Notes under the pieces: generated by a model
The model's input: the letters and a program-made list of their open reading frames with translations, nothing else
The model's database searches: none
Told to the model about the DNA's origin: nothing
Made by a program: the position numbers and the translations under genes
Assembly (NCBI RefSeq): GCF_900110205.1
Contig: NZ_FOCV01000028.1
Span: 1-64,000, forward strand
From: Rhizobium tibeticum
Lineage (GTDB): Bacteria > Pseudomonadota > Alphaproteobacteria > Rhizobiales > Rhizobiaceae
Direction: 5' to 3'
Length of the DNA: 64,000 nt
Shown here: one piece after another, positions 53,141 through 61,325 of the stretch
How the letters are laid out: each line of letters opens with the position of its first letter
Position numbering within the stretch: the stretch's first letter is position 1

Positions 53141-53225
53141 AGCCATATCCTCCTTGAAGCAACATGGGGTACGGAAGCGCCGAAGACGGTGCCTCCAGCA
53201 AGGCCAGCCCTGTTATCAGCGGCTG
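53141..53225 (-). promoter_or_regulatory. Probable ROSE-type RNA thermometer in the hsp20 leader
   Basis: On the transcribed strand TTGCT-TCAA-GGAGG (53149-53162) lies eight bases before the ATG. ROSE elements of rhizobial small heat-shock genes pair a conserved U(U/C)GCU with the GGAGG Shine-Dalgarno in a short imperfect hairpin that melts on heating, and are the only known heat control for many such genes. An upstream TTGCTGGAGG-containing segment could form the companion hairpins. Confidence 0.65.
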
Positions 53226-53270
53226 ACGTCAATCGATTTGGTTTTTGAGAATTTCGGATTCAAGAGCGCA

Positions 53271-53295
53271 GCCCGAAAAAATTCGGGCCCTTTTT
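53271..53295 (+). terminator. Hairpin with T-run on the plus strand
   Basis: GCCCGAA-AAAA-TTCGGGC (53271-53288) is followed by CCTTTTTCC on the plus strand. No plus-strand gene precedes it closely, so it may end an unannotated plus-strand transcript antisense to hsp20, or act on the minus strand as a weak terminator of the Ku-LigD operon. Confidence 0.5.
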
Positions 53296-53311
53296 CCTCT
53301 GCCGGCACCAC

Positions 53312-54343
53312 TCAATCGAGCTCGTAAACCGCGGCGTTATCCTGAACTTCGCGCAAGCCTTTGTAAGAGGCATGGCGCAGATTGCTGTCGTCGGTCCAGC
53401 CGCGGAATTCGATCTCGGCGATCAACGTCGGCTGCGCAAAGACGTAGTTCTTACCTTTCAGCGGGACGACCGGCGTCCTGGTTTTCAGCATGTCGAGCGT
53501 CTTCTTCAGATATGCGGCATCCTTTTCCTTGAAGCCCGTGCCCATGGCGCCGACATAGACCCAATCATGGCCTCGCCGGCCTGCAAGCAGAAGACTGCCG
53601 ATGCCACCGCGCGCCGCGGCTGACTGCTCGTAACCGACAATCATGAAGCTTTCACTCTGGACGCATTTGATCTTCAGCCAATCTCCCCTCCGGCCCGAGC
53701 GGTAAGGGCTGTCGCGGTGCTTGGCGATAATACCTTCCATTCCAAGAGAGCAAGCGTTGGCCAACAACCCTGTTCCGTCTCCCTGGACTTCCTCCGAGAG
53801 CTGGATGGCGCCCACGGCGCCTTCCAACAAATCTTCGAGAAGATGCCGCCGGACTGAAAGCTCGGTCTTCGTGAGATCGTGCCCATCGAAATACAGAAGG
53901 TCGAAGGCAAACAGAATGGATTCCGTCGAGGATCGTTTACCGCCGCGTCCGCCGAGCGACCGCTGCAGCGCTCCGAAGTCGGATCGGCCCTCAGCGCTGA
54001 GGACGACAGCCTCCCCGTCGAGAATCGCTGTCCCAACCCCGAGTTCCTTGGCCGCCGCGGCAATGGCCGGGAAACGGTGTGTCCAGTCATGGCCGCCACG
54101 GGTGATGATCCGCACGCCCTTCGGCTCGATGTGGATGGCGAGGCGGTAGCCGTCCCATTTGATTTCATAGGCCCAGTCTGGTCCGGACGGTGGTGCGGTC
54201 TTGAGCAACGCCAGGCACGGTTCGACGCGATCGGGCATAGGGTCGAACGGGAGGTTGGGTTGGGCGGGATCGCGCTTGCGCCTGGGCTTGGATTTGGCGA
54301 TGAACGCATCGTCTTGCAGCAAAGGTTTGACGCGTTTGCTCAT
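53312..54343 (-). CDS. ligD: LigD-type ATP-dependent DNA ligase (ligase domain)
   Basis: A 343-aa ligase. Motif I WAYEIKWDGYRLAIHIEPKG carries the nucleotidylated Lys62. Motif III-like GTAILDGEAVVLSAEGRSDF, IIAKHRDSPYRSGRRGDWLK (motifs IV-V) and the OB-fold end (EIEFRGWTDDSNLRHASYKG) follow. The polymerase and phosphoesterase domains of full LigD are absent, as is common in rhizobia with several ligD genes. Its ATG overlaps the stop of the Ku gene upstream by 4 bp, so Ku and ligase are translationally coupled: a non-homologous end-joining operon. Confidence 0.9.
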   Translation of the reverse strand: MSKRVKPLLQDDAFIAKSKPRRKRDPAQPNLPFDPMPDRVEPCLALLKTAPPSGPDWAYEIKWDGYRLAIHIEPKGVRIITRGGHDWTHRFPAIAAAAKELGVGTAILDGEAVVLSAEGRSDFGALQRSLGGRGGKRSSTESILFAFDLLYFDGHDLTKTELSVRRHLLEDLLEGAVGAIQLSEEVQGDGTGLLANACSLGMEGIIAKHRDSPYRSGRRGDWLKIKCVQSESFMIVGYEQSAAARGGIGSLLLAGRRGHDWVYVGAMGTGFKEKDAAYLKKTLDMLKTRTPVVPLKGKNYVFAQPTLIAEIEFRGWTDDSNLRHASYKGLREVQDNAAVYELD

Positions 54344-55152
54344 TTTCCGGTCCGGGTTTCTGCCGCGACGGACTTCTTCAAAGCGTCCATAATGTTGATG
54401 ACGTTGCTCGGTAGGGGCGCTGATGCCGGCGCCTTGGCCCTGGTCTTCGATGGCTTCTTCAGCGCCTTCTTCTTTTCCGCGATGATATCGAGAAGCCGGT
54501 CCTGGACTGGATCGATGACCATTTTCGGGTTCCAGTGCTGGGTCTGCTTTTTGATCAGTTGACCGATCAGCGGCATCATGTCGGAATCCGCTGTCTCATC
54601 ACCGATGCCCTCGAAATAGGTCTCTTCATCACGCACCTCGTCACCATAGCGCAAAGTCCAGAGAACGATACCCTTGCCGCGTGGCTCCAACATGACGGCG
54701 CGCTCGCGCCGCGTGATGACCAGCCGCGAAATACCGACCATATCCTGGGATTCCATCGCGTCGCGTATGACCGAGAACGCCTCCTGGCCGACCGGATCGT
54801 TCGGCGACAGATAATAGGGCGTATCCAGCCAGATCCACTCGATCGTATCGCGCGGGGTAAAGGTAGAGATGTCGATGGTCTTGGTGCTGTCGAGCGCGAC
54901 ATTTTCGAGCTCCTCGTCTTCCAGGATGATGTATTCGTCCTCGCCGCGCTGATAGCCTTTGACCTCGTCCTCCTCCCTGACCTCTTTCCCCGTCACGGAG
55001 TCCACATAATGACTGACGACCCGGTTCTGGGTCTCGCGATTGAGCGTGTGGAAGCGAACTTTTTCGTTTTCGGAAGTCGCGGGCATCATCTGCACCGGGC
55101 AAGTGACCAGTGACAGTTTGAGATAGCCTTTCCAGTAGGGACGGACTGCCAT
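54340..55152 (-). CDS. Ku-family NHEJ protein (second Ku)
   Basis: A 270-aa bacterial Ku: MAVRPYWKGYLKLSLVTCPV, VRFHTLNRETQNRVVSHYVD, VKGYQRGEDEYIILEDEELE, IDISTFTPRDTIEWIWLDTP, YYLSPNDPVGQEAFSVIRDA. The 'W.G.l..slv..PV.l' opening and 'KGY....Y..l...el' are the Ku core. It ends with a Lys/Ala-rich tail (KKKALKKPSKTRAKAPASAP). It lies 12 bp downstream of another Ku gene and overlaps ligD by 4 bp. Confidence 0.92.
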   Translation of the reverse strand: MAVRPYWKGYLKLSLVTCPVQMMPATSENEKVRFHTLNRETQNRVVSHYVDSVTGKEVREEDEVKGYQRGEDEYIILEDEELENVALDSTKTIDISTFTPRDTIEWIWLDTPYYLSPNDPVGQEAFSVIRDAMESQDMVGISRLVITRRERAVMLEPRGKGIVLWTLRYGDEVRDEETYFEGIGDETADSDMMPLIGQLIKKQTQHWNPKMVIDPVQDRLLDIIAEKKKALKKPSKTRAKAPASAPLPSNVINIMDALKKSVAAETRTGK

Positions 55153-55164
55153 GAAATCCTCCGA

Positions 55165-56064
55165 TCAGCTTGCGCGGCGCGCTGGCGTCGACCCGGCCTT
55201 CGACTTCGCTGCGGCGGCAGGTTTGGCGGCCTTTTGGCGACTGGTGCCTTTGTTGACATTGGCGGCTGCGCGTTTCGGCTCGGCCTTGGCTCCGAGCCCC
55301 GCACTTTCGCGCAGTGCCTGGAGCAGATCGCTCGGCTTGGAAGCGACTGGCGCCTTCTTCTTCGGGAGCGACCGACCTTCGATCTTGGCCTTCACCAGTT
55401 CGGCGACAGCGGCCTCATACCGGTCGTCGAAGGTGCTGGCATCGAAACTGCCCTTCTTTTTCCCGATGATATGTTCCGCCAGATCGAGCATCTCACCCTC
55501 GATCTTCAGGTCCGGCATCTCCTCGAACGCTTTCTCGGATGAACGGACTTCGTAGTCGAAGTTCAGCGTCGAGGCGATCAGGCCCTTGCCGTGCGCGCGG
55601 ATCAGGACCGTGCGCATCCGGCGAAAGAGGACGGTGCGAGCGATGGCGGCGACCTTGGCTTTTTTCATGCCGTCACGCAGAAGGACGAAAGCGTCCTTGC
55701 CCATCCTGTCCGGCGCCAGATAGTACGGTTTGTCGAAATAGACGTCGTCGATTTCGTTGCAGGGAATAAAGGCGTCGATCTTCAGGGTCTTGTCGCTCTC
55801 AGGCACGGCGGCGGCGACTTCATCGGGTTCCAGAACGATATACTGGCCGTTTTCGACCTCGTAACCTTTGACCTGCTCGTCGCGCTCGACGGGATCGCCA
55901 GTTTCGCTATCGACGAATTCTCGCCTCACCCGATTGCCGGTCTTACGATTGAGGGTGTTAAACGCAATGCGTTCCGACGAGGAAGCTGCGGTGTAAAGCG
56001 CCACCGGACAGGACACCTCTCCGAATTTGATGAAGCCTTTCCAATTGGCTCTTGGGGCAACCAT
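55165..56064 (-). CDS. Ku-family NHEJ protein (first Ku)
   Basis: A 299-aa Ku: MVAPRANWKGFIKFGEVSCP, FNTLNRKTGNRVRREFVDSE, QVKGYEVENGQYIVLEPDEV, AIARTVLFRRMRTVLIRAHG. The last ~60 residues are Lys/Ala-rich (LPKKKAPVASKPSDLLQALR, KAAKPAAAAKSKAGSTPARR), like the DNA-binding tails of rhizobial Ku. Tandem Ku genes can form heterodimers. The chosen start is the ATG complementary to 56062-56064. Confidence 0.92.
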   Translation of the reverse strand: MVAPRANWKGFIKFGEVSCPVALYTAASSSERIAFNTLNRKTGNRVRREFVDSETGDPVERDEQVKGYEVENGQYIVLEPDEVAAAVPESDKTLKIDAFIPCNEIDDVYFDKPYYLAPDRMGKDAFVLLRDGMKKAKVAAIARTVLFRRMRTVLIRAHGKGLIASTLNFDYEVRSSEKAFEEMPDLKIEGEMLDLAEHIIGKKKGSFDASTFDDRYEAAVAELVKAKIEGRSLPKKKAPVASKPSDLLQALRESAGLGAKAEPKRAAANVNKGTSRQKAAKPAAAAKSKAGSTPARRAS

Positions 56065-56263
56065 GACGCTGAACTCCTGATGCAACTTTGGCGATTCAAG
56101 CGAATCAGCGGGCAATTGTTCCGAGTCGAAACGAATCATTTTTCAATGACTTAGCCATTCGGCCGCGCCCGTTTTACGAGTCCCGGTTAGGCCACTGATT
56201 CGCATGCATCTTTTGGGCGTCAGGTGCGTTTATGGAAAGCAGCAACCACGAAGGAGTCTCGCC

Positions 56264-56443
56264 ATGACCAAACGCGAACTAATCGATACGGGAACCGACA
56301 AACGGTACGTGCGCCGCGATGAAGAGGGCAAGTTCAAGGAGAGTGTTGACGTTTCGCGCTCCCTCTCGACCGATGCTCGCCACGATGCCAAACACGACGC
56401 AAAACCCGGTCAGGGTGACAAGGGCGATCATACGCGCCGATAA
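56264..56443 (+). CDS. Small charged protein, 59 aa
   Basis: MTKRELIDTGTDKRYVRRDE, EGKFKESVDVSRSLSTDARH, DAKHDAKPGQGDKGDHTRR. AAGGAG precedes the ATG at 56264 by eight bases; the longer ORF has no ribosome site. It is highly charged and low in hydrophobics, likely disordered. Similar 'TKRELIDTGTDKRYVRRDE.G.F.ESVDV.RSL..D' proteins are common and stress-associated in rhizobia. It precedes xthA closely. Confidence 0.7.
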   Translation: MTKRELIDTGTDKRYVRRDEEGKFKESVDVSRSLSTDARHDAKHDAKPGQGDKGDHTRR

Positions 56444-56448
56444 AACCG

Positions 56449-57225
56449 GTGAAGCTCGCAACCTACAACGTCAACGGCATCAATGGGCGCCTCGAGGTGC
56501 TGCTGCGCTGGCTCGCCGAGGCGAAACCAGATGTCGTCTGCCTGCAGGAACTGAAGGCGCCGGACGAGAAGTTTCCCCGCCGCGAGATTGAGCGCGCCGG
56601 GTACGGTGCTATCTAGCACGGTCAGAAATCCTGGAACGGCGTGGCGATCCTCGCCCGCGATCAGGATCCCCGCGAAACCCGTCGAGGGCTCCCCGGCGAC
56701 CCCGACGACAGTCATAGCCGCTACATCGAAGCGGCGATCGACGGCATTGTCGTGGGATGCCTTTATCTTCCAAACGGAAATCCCGCGCCAGGCCCGAAGT
56801 TTGACTACAAGCTCCGCTGGTTCGAACGCTTGCACGCCTATGCGGATGAACTACTGGAACTGGAGGTGCCCGTGGCGCTCGTCGGCGATTTCAACGTCAT
56901 GCCGACCGAGCTCGACGTCTACAAGCCGGAGCGGTGGCTCGACGACGCGTTGTTTCGCCCGGAGGTGAGAGCCGCATACGCCGACCTTGTGGACCAGGGC
57001 TGGACAGACGCGATCCGATTTCTTCATCCCGATGAGCGCATCTATACATTCTGGAAATATTTCCGGAATTCCTTTGCCCGCGATGCGGGGTTGCGCATCG
57101 ATCATTTCCTCCTCAGCCCGTCCCTGCGCCAACGTCTCACCGCGTGTGGTGTCGACAAGTTTGCGCGTGGCTGGGACCATACAAGCGACCATGCGCCTGT
57201 CTGGATTGAACTCGATGACGGATAG
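56449..57225 (+). pseudogene. Exodeoxyribonuclease III (XthA-type) with in-frame amber codon
   Basis: The GTG at 56449 starts MKLATYNVNGINGRLEVLLR; QELKAPDEKFPRREIERAGY follows, then a TAG at 56614-56616 in GYGAI-*-HGQKSWNGVAILAR. In this family the residue before HGQKSWNG is Trp (TGG), so a single G-to-A change made the stop. The rest is perfect: GDFNVMPTELDVYKP with the catalytic Asp/Asn pair, RIDHFLLSP and WDHTSDHAPVWIELDDG with the catalytic His. Reinitiation at GTG 56641 would lack the catalytic Glu, so function is probably lost unless the amber codon is suppressed. Confidence 0.85.
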
Positions 57226-57418
57226 CTTATCTGTCACCATCCGACCTTGCTCAACGATCGACCAAAGATCTCCACAGCCGGGGCGGCTTAGGGTATAGGG
57301 TTAGTCACCGTCGAGACGATGTCGACCCAGGGATCACGCGTCGCGATAGTGGCAATTGCTCCCGCTATAGGGTTTGTTTCGCACGTCGACATGCCGCAAA
57401 GACTGAAAAGGAACTGAA

Positions 57419-57622
57419 ATGGCGACCGGTACTGTTAAGTTTTTCAACGATGATAAGGGATTTGGCTTCATCACTCCGGAGAATGGAGGAGCGGACGTAT
57501 TCGTTCACGTGTCCGCTTTGCAGCAAGGTGGCTCGCTTAGAGAAGGTGACAAGGTCAGCTTCGAGGTAGGCCAGGACCGAAAGACCGGGAAGTCCAAGGC
57601 CGAGAACGTCAGCGTGCTCTGA
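57419..57622 (+). CDS. CspA-family cold-shock protein
   Basis: A 67-aa cold-shock domain: MATGTVKFFNDDKGFGFITP (RNP1 KGFGFI), ADVFVHVSALQQGGSLREGD (RNP2 VFVHVS), KTGKSKAENVSVL. It binds single-stranded nucleic acid. A ~120-nt leader follows the upstream region, as expected for cold-shock mRNAs with a long 5' UTR. Confidence 0.93.
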   Translation: MATGTVKFFNDDKGFGFITPENGGADVFVHVSALQQGGSLREGDKVSFEVGQDRKTGKSKAENVSVL

Positions 57623-57784
57623 CTGCGGGGGCCGCATCCGGCCTGACCAAGAAATTCCGGCAAAGCCCGTTTGGTCGCAACACCGTTCATTCAGACCGAA
57701 AGCGTTGCCGGCGCCAAGGCCGCTAAGACAAACCGGGGGCGTGAGGCACTGGAGAATTGCCGGTCGGACCCAGGGACGCCTATC

Positions 57785-59242
57785 TCAGTGTCCAAGACGT
57801 TCGGCCGCGACAACGAGCCGTATCGACAGGCCTTCGGGTTTCCAGTCGCGCAAAATCTCGCCACCGAGTTGACCGCGCACGGTCGCTTTGGCGAGGAGAG
57901 TGCCGAACCCTTCGCCGTCCATTTCGTGATCGACAGGGGGCCCGCCGCTTTCAGTCCAGGTGAGGACAAAATTGTCTCCCTCCTCGGCGCAGGCGATATC
58001 CACGCGGCCCTCCGACACCGACAGGGCTCCATATTTCGCAGCGTTTGTTGCAAACTCATGGAGCAGCAGCGCGAAACTCGTGACCGCACCACCGGCAATC
58101 ATGATGTCGGGACCCGTGACGAAAGCCCGCGACTGGTGGTTGTCGTAGGCGCCTTCGCCATAAGGCGCTACGATCGTCTCGATCAGTGCATGCAACGTCG
58201 TTGCCTGGTCACTTCGGCTGGCAGCTTCGGATGTCCGGGGTGTCGTGAGTGCATGCGCCTGTGCGAGCGCATTCAAGCGGGCCGAAACCGCGGCCGCGAG
58301 TTCACCAGACGTTGCCGTCGAGCGAGCGCTCAACGTCACCACGCTACCAGCAAGGGTGAACAGGTTTTTCACCCGGTGATCCATCTCCCGGATGAGGAGA
58401 TGCTGCTGTTCCTCGGCGCGTCTTCGCTCAGTGATGTCGCGCGCAATCTTCGAGGCGCCGATGACCTGACCCTGACGATTTCGGATCGGAGAAACGGACA
58501 GGGAAATCTCGATTAGGTTGCCATCCTTGCGCCGCCGGATCGTTTCGTAGTGATCGATGCGCTCCCCACGGCGAATGCGGCCAAGGATCTCCGGCTCCTC
58601 GTTATGGCGGTCGAGCGGAATAAGCATGGTGACCGGCTTGCCGATGGCTTCCGCTGCCGTGTAGCCGAACAGGCGTTCCGCGCCGCGATTCCAGCTGATG
58701 ATGGTTCCGTTGAGATCTTTGGCAAGGATCGCATCGTCGGAGGACTCGACGATGGCCGCAATCCGTTGAGCGGTCTCGTCGGCGATCGCGCGCTCGGTAA
58801 GGTCGATCATCATATTGACCGCCCCGATGAGATCTCCGCCTGCATTGAAAATCGGCGTGGGAAACGGGAGGAACGGAACGCGCGTGCCGTCCGGACGTTC
58901 GGCGATGGCTTCGAGGCCTCTGATAGGCTGCTTTTCCTTCAGCGCCATCGCCATCGGGCATTCGTCATGTGGCAACGGCGTTCCATCTGGCCAATAGAGT
59001 TTCCACGAACCGCAGAACTCGCTGGTCCCAATTTCCGGGCTGACGCCCCACATTTCGGCTGCGGCCTTGTTGTAGAACGTGATCTGACCATTGGGGTCGG
59101 TCGTGTAGATCGCCTCCGGCAGTGCTTCAAGGACCTCCTGGATGCCCATTTGATTGCCGAACGCAGGCATTTGCCCATTTCCGGCAAGAGTATCGGAGCG
59201 CGCGGGTGGTGTGTCGCTTTCGCTGATCGACAGGTGACTCAT
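57785..59242 (-). CDS. PAS-domain HWE sensor histidine kinase
   Basis: A 485-aa soluble sensor kinase. Two PAS domains: residues ~35-150 (EALPEAIYTTDPNGQITFYN) and ~160-275 (DDAILAKDLNGTIISWNRGA ... RNRQGQVIGASKIARDITER). The HWE-type H-box REMDHRVKNLFTLAGSVVTL has phosphoacceptor His289; the N-box LLHEFATNAAKYGALSVSEG and W.E..GP (LTWTESGGPPVDHEMDGEGF) mark an HWE/HisKA_2 kinase. No transmembrane segment is present, so it is cytosolic. These kinases often act in general stress signalling in alphaproteobacteria. Partner regulator not seen. Confidence 0.88.
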   Translation of the reverse strand: MSHLSISESDTPPARSDTLAGNGQMPAFGNQMGIQEVLEALPEAIYTTDPNGQITFYNKAAAEMWGVSPEIGTSEFCGSWKLYWPDGTPLPHDECPMAMALKEKQPIRGLEAIAERPDGTRVPFLPFPTPIFNAGGDLIGAVNMMIDLTERAIADETAQRIAAIVESSDDAILAKDLNGTIISWNRGAERLFGYTAAEAIGKPVTMLIPLDRHNEEPEILGRIRRGERIDHYETIRRRKDGNLIEISLSVSPIRNRQGQVIGASKIARDITERRRAEEQQHLLIREMDHRVKNLFTLAGSVVTLSARSTATSGELAAAVSARLNALAQAHALTTPRTSEAASRSDQATTLHALIETIVAPYGEGAYDNHQSRAFVTGPDIMIAGGAVTSFALLLHEFATNAAKYGALSVSEGRVDIACAEEGDNFVLTWTESGGPPVDHEMDGEGFGTLLAKATVRGQLGGEILRDWKPEGLSIRLVVAAERLGH

Positions 59243-60064
59243 GCGATACTCCGTTCCTGGGCGGTGCTCGCCTCATTCGCCGGACTTCCGCACGATATGG
59301 CCGCGCTGGCGCGACTACGGGTTAAAAACCCTCCCGTTTCAAGCAATTGAAACATAGCGTATCTAGGCGCAAAAATATACTGAATAGCCAACGCGCTTTT
59401 TGGGCAGCGTTCCAGGATTTCCGGTCCAAAAATGGCGATGCGCGACCCGAAATGGCGCGTATCACCGTGATGCGATCGTGGGGTTGATTATAGGCGACTT
59501 GCCCCAGGTTAATATGCCCCGTTTTTGTGCCGCGGGGGTCGTATCAGCGGCAGCTGGTTGGTCGCCTTGAAAGGACTCGAACCAGCGTTCCATCTCCCCG
59601 AATTCTACACGCCTGAAAACACTGGAATATCCGGACGGAGCGAGTTCCATCGTAGCTGCCTCGCGTTCCGCAAAATGTCATTCATTCCCGGCATTTAGAA
59701 GATTGCCAACCGGAACGTGCACCGCGACGTATCAAACAGGTGGATGGCGACGAGACTGGCCTTCCTGATCCGCAATCGCCTTGACGACCTCGAAGTCCAT
59801 TGCGGCACGCGGCTCAAACGCTTCGCAGAACGGACGATCGAAACAGGCATTGTGAAGTTGCGAGGTCATTCCGGTCCAAGTCCGATTGCAGCGTCCTCCA
59901 GCGTACAGTACGCATCGGCGCCGGTGCAATCAACGACCACCTTGGTCCGGCTGTTTTGGCCAGGGGAGCTGCGAATTTCGCTGGTTAGACCAAGGAAGTG
60001 CTTGGGGGCCTGACATCAAAATCGTAGGATGCTGAATATTGATTTCATCCATTTGAGAGCGTCC
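59243..60064. other. Non-coding stretch between the sensor kinase and the 60-kb hypothetical gene
   Basis: About 820 bp with only short, unconvincing frames. A minus-strand frame of 62 codons at 59462-59650 (MELAPSGYSSVFRRVEFGEM) and a plus-strand frame at 59717-60013 lack ribosome sites and domain-like sequence. A GGTTCGAGTCC motif at about 59572-59582 (complement) resembles a tRNA T-loop but has no T-stem. Divergent promoters are expected here. Confidence 0.4.
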
Positions 60065-60511
60065 ATGGACAATCAGGCACAACAGCCAAACCGGGAACAT
60101 CACTTTTACGTTTCGACGGCCAAGTTCCTTTTCCACCATTCTCAGCACGGCATTGTGGCTGTTCGCGATCCGATAAAGCTGACGGATGCGGAGCGATACG
60201 GTTTGAGTCCCATTCTACTCTACGGCCTCACCGCCGCCGGCCTGCCGATCCGCTGGCTGACATTTTCCACCATGAAGCAACGCAGATCTTTGCGCGATGT
60301 GTTGCTGACGGCGTGGAAAAACGCGGAGAGTTTGCGCGGCCTGCCAGATATTCTCCGTGTGAATCGCTATCTGGCACAGGCAGATCCGTTGCTGGCGGCA
60401 GATCTTGCCAAGATCGGCGTGCGTCTTGAGGTGGCCAACGCCAAGGATAAGACTGTGCCTGCCTCTGACCACGGCTTGGCGCGGCTAAAGTGGGTCGCCG
60501 TTGAAGAATGA
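60065..60511 (+). CDS. Hypothetical protein, 148 aa
   Basis: MDNQAQQPNREHHFYVSTAK, FLFHHSQHGIVAVRDPIKLT, DAERYGLSPILLYGLTAAGL, WLTFSTMKQRRSLRDVLLTA. An in-frame ATG at 60029 would add 12 residues. The protein looks complete and soluble. No family recognised. It lies right upstream of the retron effector remnant, and could be an unrelated neighbour or a member of the same locus. Confidence 0.55.
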   Translation: MDNQAQQPNREHHFYVSTAKFLFHHSQHGIVAVRDPIKLTDAERYGLSPILLYGLTAAGLPIRWLTFSTMKQRRSLRDVLLTAWKNAESLRGLPDILRVNRYLAQADPLLAADLAKIGVRLEVANAKDKTVPASDHGLARLKWVAVEE

Positions 60512-61128
60512 AATCCGGTCTATCATTAGTTGTCCGACTATTTACACAGCGTTCCGTGGCACGCGATTGAAGTTGATCAACAGTATTTGCCAGCGCTATC
60601 CGGCAAAACGGCGTGGCAATCCATTTGGTTGGGAGGGAGGAGGAGCTTTGATAGCCTTCTCCCATGGCTGCCCGAACAACGCACCAGCAATCCTTTGGAC
60701 CACCGCAAACGAATGGCAGCCGATTTTCAAAGGTCGTACCACGATAGCCGCGGCAGACGGCCTTTCGCATCGATGAGGCGGATCTCCTAAGAAGACGAAC
60801 TGAACGCTTGTTGAAAACGAATGAAATAAGGGCGCGTTTGGACGCACCCGATGGAAAACTATGGCTTTCTGCAATGGCCGTCCTCGCGGCCTCAGAGGAC
60901 GGTGCGCGCGGACCGCGCAATGTCTCCGCACGTCTCGGTCTACCCTTCGGCGAGGTTCGCATGAACATCAACCTTTGCAAGGAAGCTGGATGGATTTCAG
61001 ATAGTGGCGTGCTGACTATGCTGGGGAGAATGGAACTTCGTCGACTGAGACGAAGATTGCGGCCAAAACCAATCTTCCCATCCGACGCAAATCCGTTCTA
61101 CTATCCGAGTCAGCTGAGGGCTCCATGA
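60501..61128 (+). pseudogene. Retron-associated winged-helix effector, 5'-truncated and frameshifted
   Basis: The last frame (to 61128) encodes a winged-helix-like segment: LRRRTERLLKTNEIRARLDA, GKLWLSAMAVLAASEDGARG, PRNVSARLGLPFGEVRMNIN, CKEAGWISDSGVLTMLGRME and FYYPSQLRAP. Upstream, the residues GALIAFSHGCPNNAPAILWT and PIFKGRTTIAAADGL lie in another frame (up to about 60770), suggesting a single-base shift. A further N-terminal domain is missing. Retron families with a phosphoribosyltransferase-like plus winged-helix effector directly before the ncRNA are known (type III); the match is from memory, so it is inference. The stop codon lies inside the ncRNA a1 arm. Confidence 0.6.
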
Positions 61129-61325
61129 GGGTGATTAGGAATGCGCCGCGAAAGCGGCGATGGGCATCACGGATGTCCAGAGTACCGGATTCTCGATGCT
61201 CGTCTCGCGTAGCGACATTTTCATGCTGCGCAATGGCACGAGCCTTTCCCGGCGGCGTCTTGGGGGCGCCTCGTGCCATTACCCACCGAATGGGGTCAAA
61301 GTAATGCAATCGTGGAGCCCTCAGC
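61113..61325 (+). ncRNA. Retron ncRNA (msr-msd) bounded by a1/a2 inverted repeat
   Basis: GCTGAGGGCTCCATGA (a1, 61113-61128) is the reverse complement of TCGTGGAGCCCTCAGC (a2, 61310-61325) with one G-U pair: a 16-bp stem separated by 181 nt. Inside, in order: GATTAGG shortly after a1 (branching-G candidate), CGCCGC-GAAA-GCGGCG (61144-61159), GGGCATC-ACG-GATGTCC (61162-61178), a small stem near 61205-61217, and AATGGCACGAG (61232-61242) pairing perfectly with CTCGTGCCATT (61270-61280) around a further inner stem, an msd-like hairpin. Hairpins of msr, then a long msd stem, then a2, directly before the RT gene, is the retron architecture. Confidence 0.82.

Noticed and set aside
59560..59600. tRNA-like T-loop GGTTCGAGTCC on the minus strand
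   Set aside because: Neighbouring bases do not form the five-base-pair T-stem and no anticodon or acceptor stem is present.
61160..61303. RT start at 61160 (longest ORF)
   Set aside because: The upstream 48 codons coincide with the structured msr-msd region and have no RT-like sequence; ATG 61304 or a later GTG is more likely.
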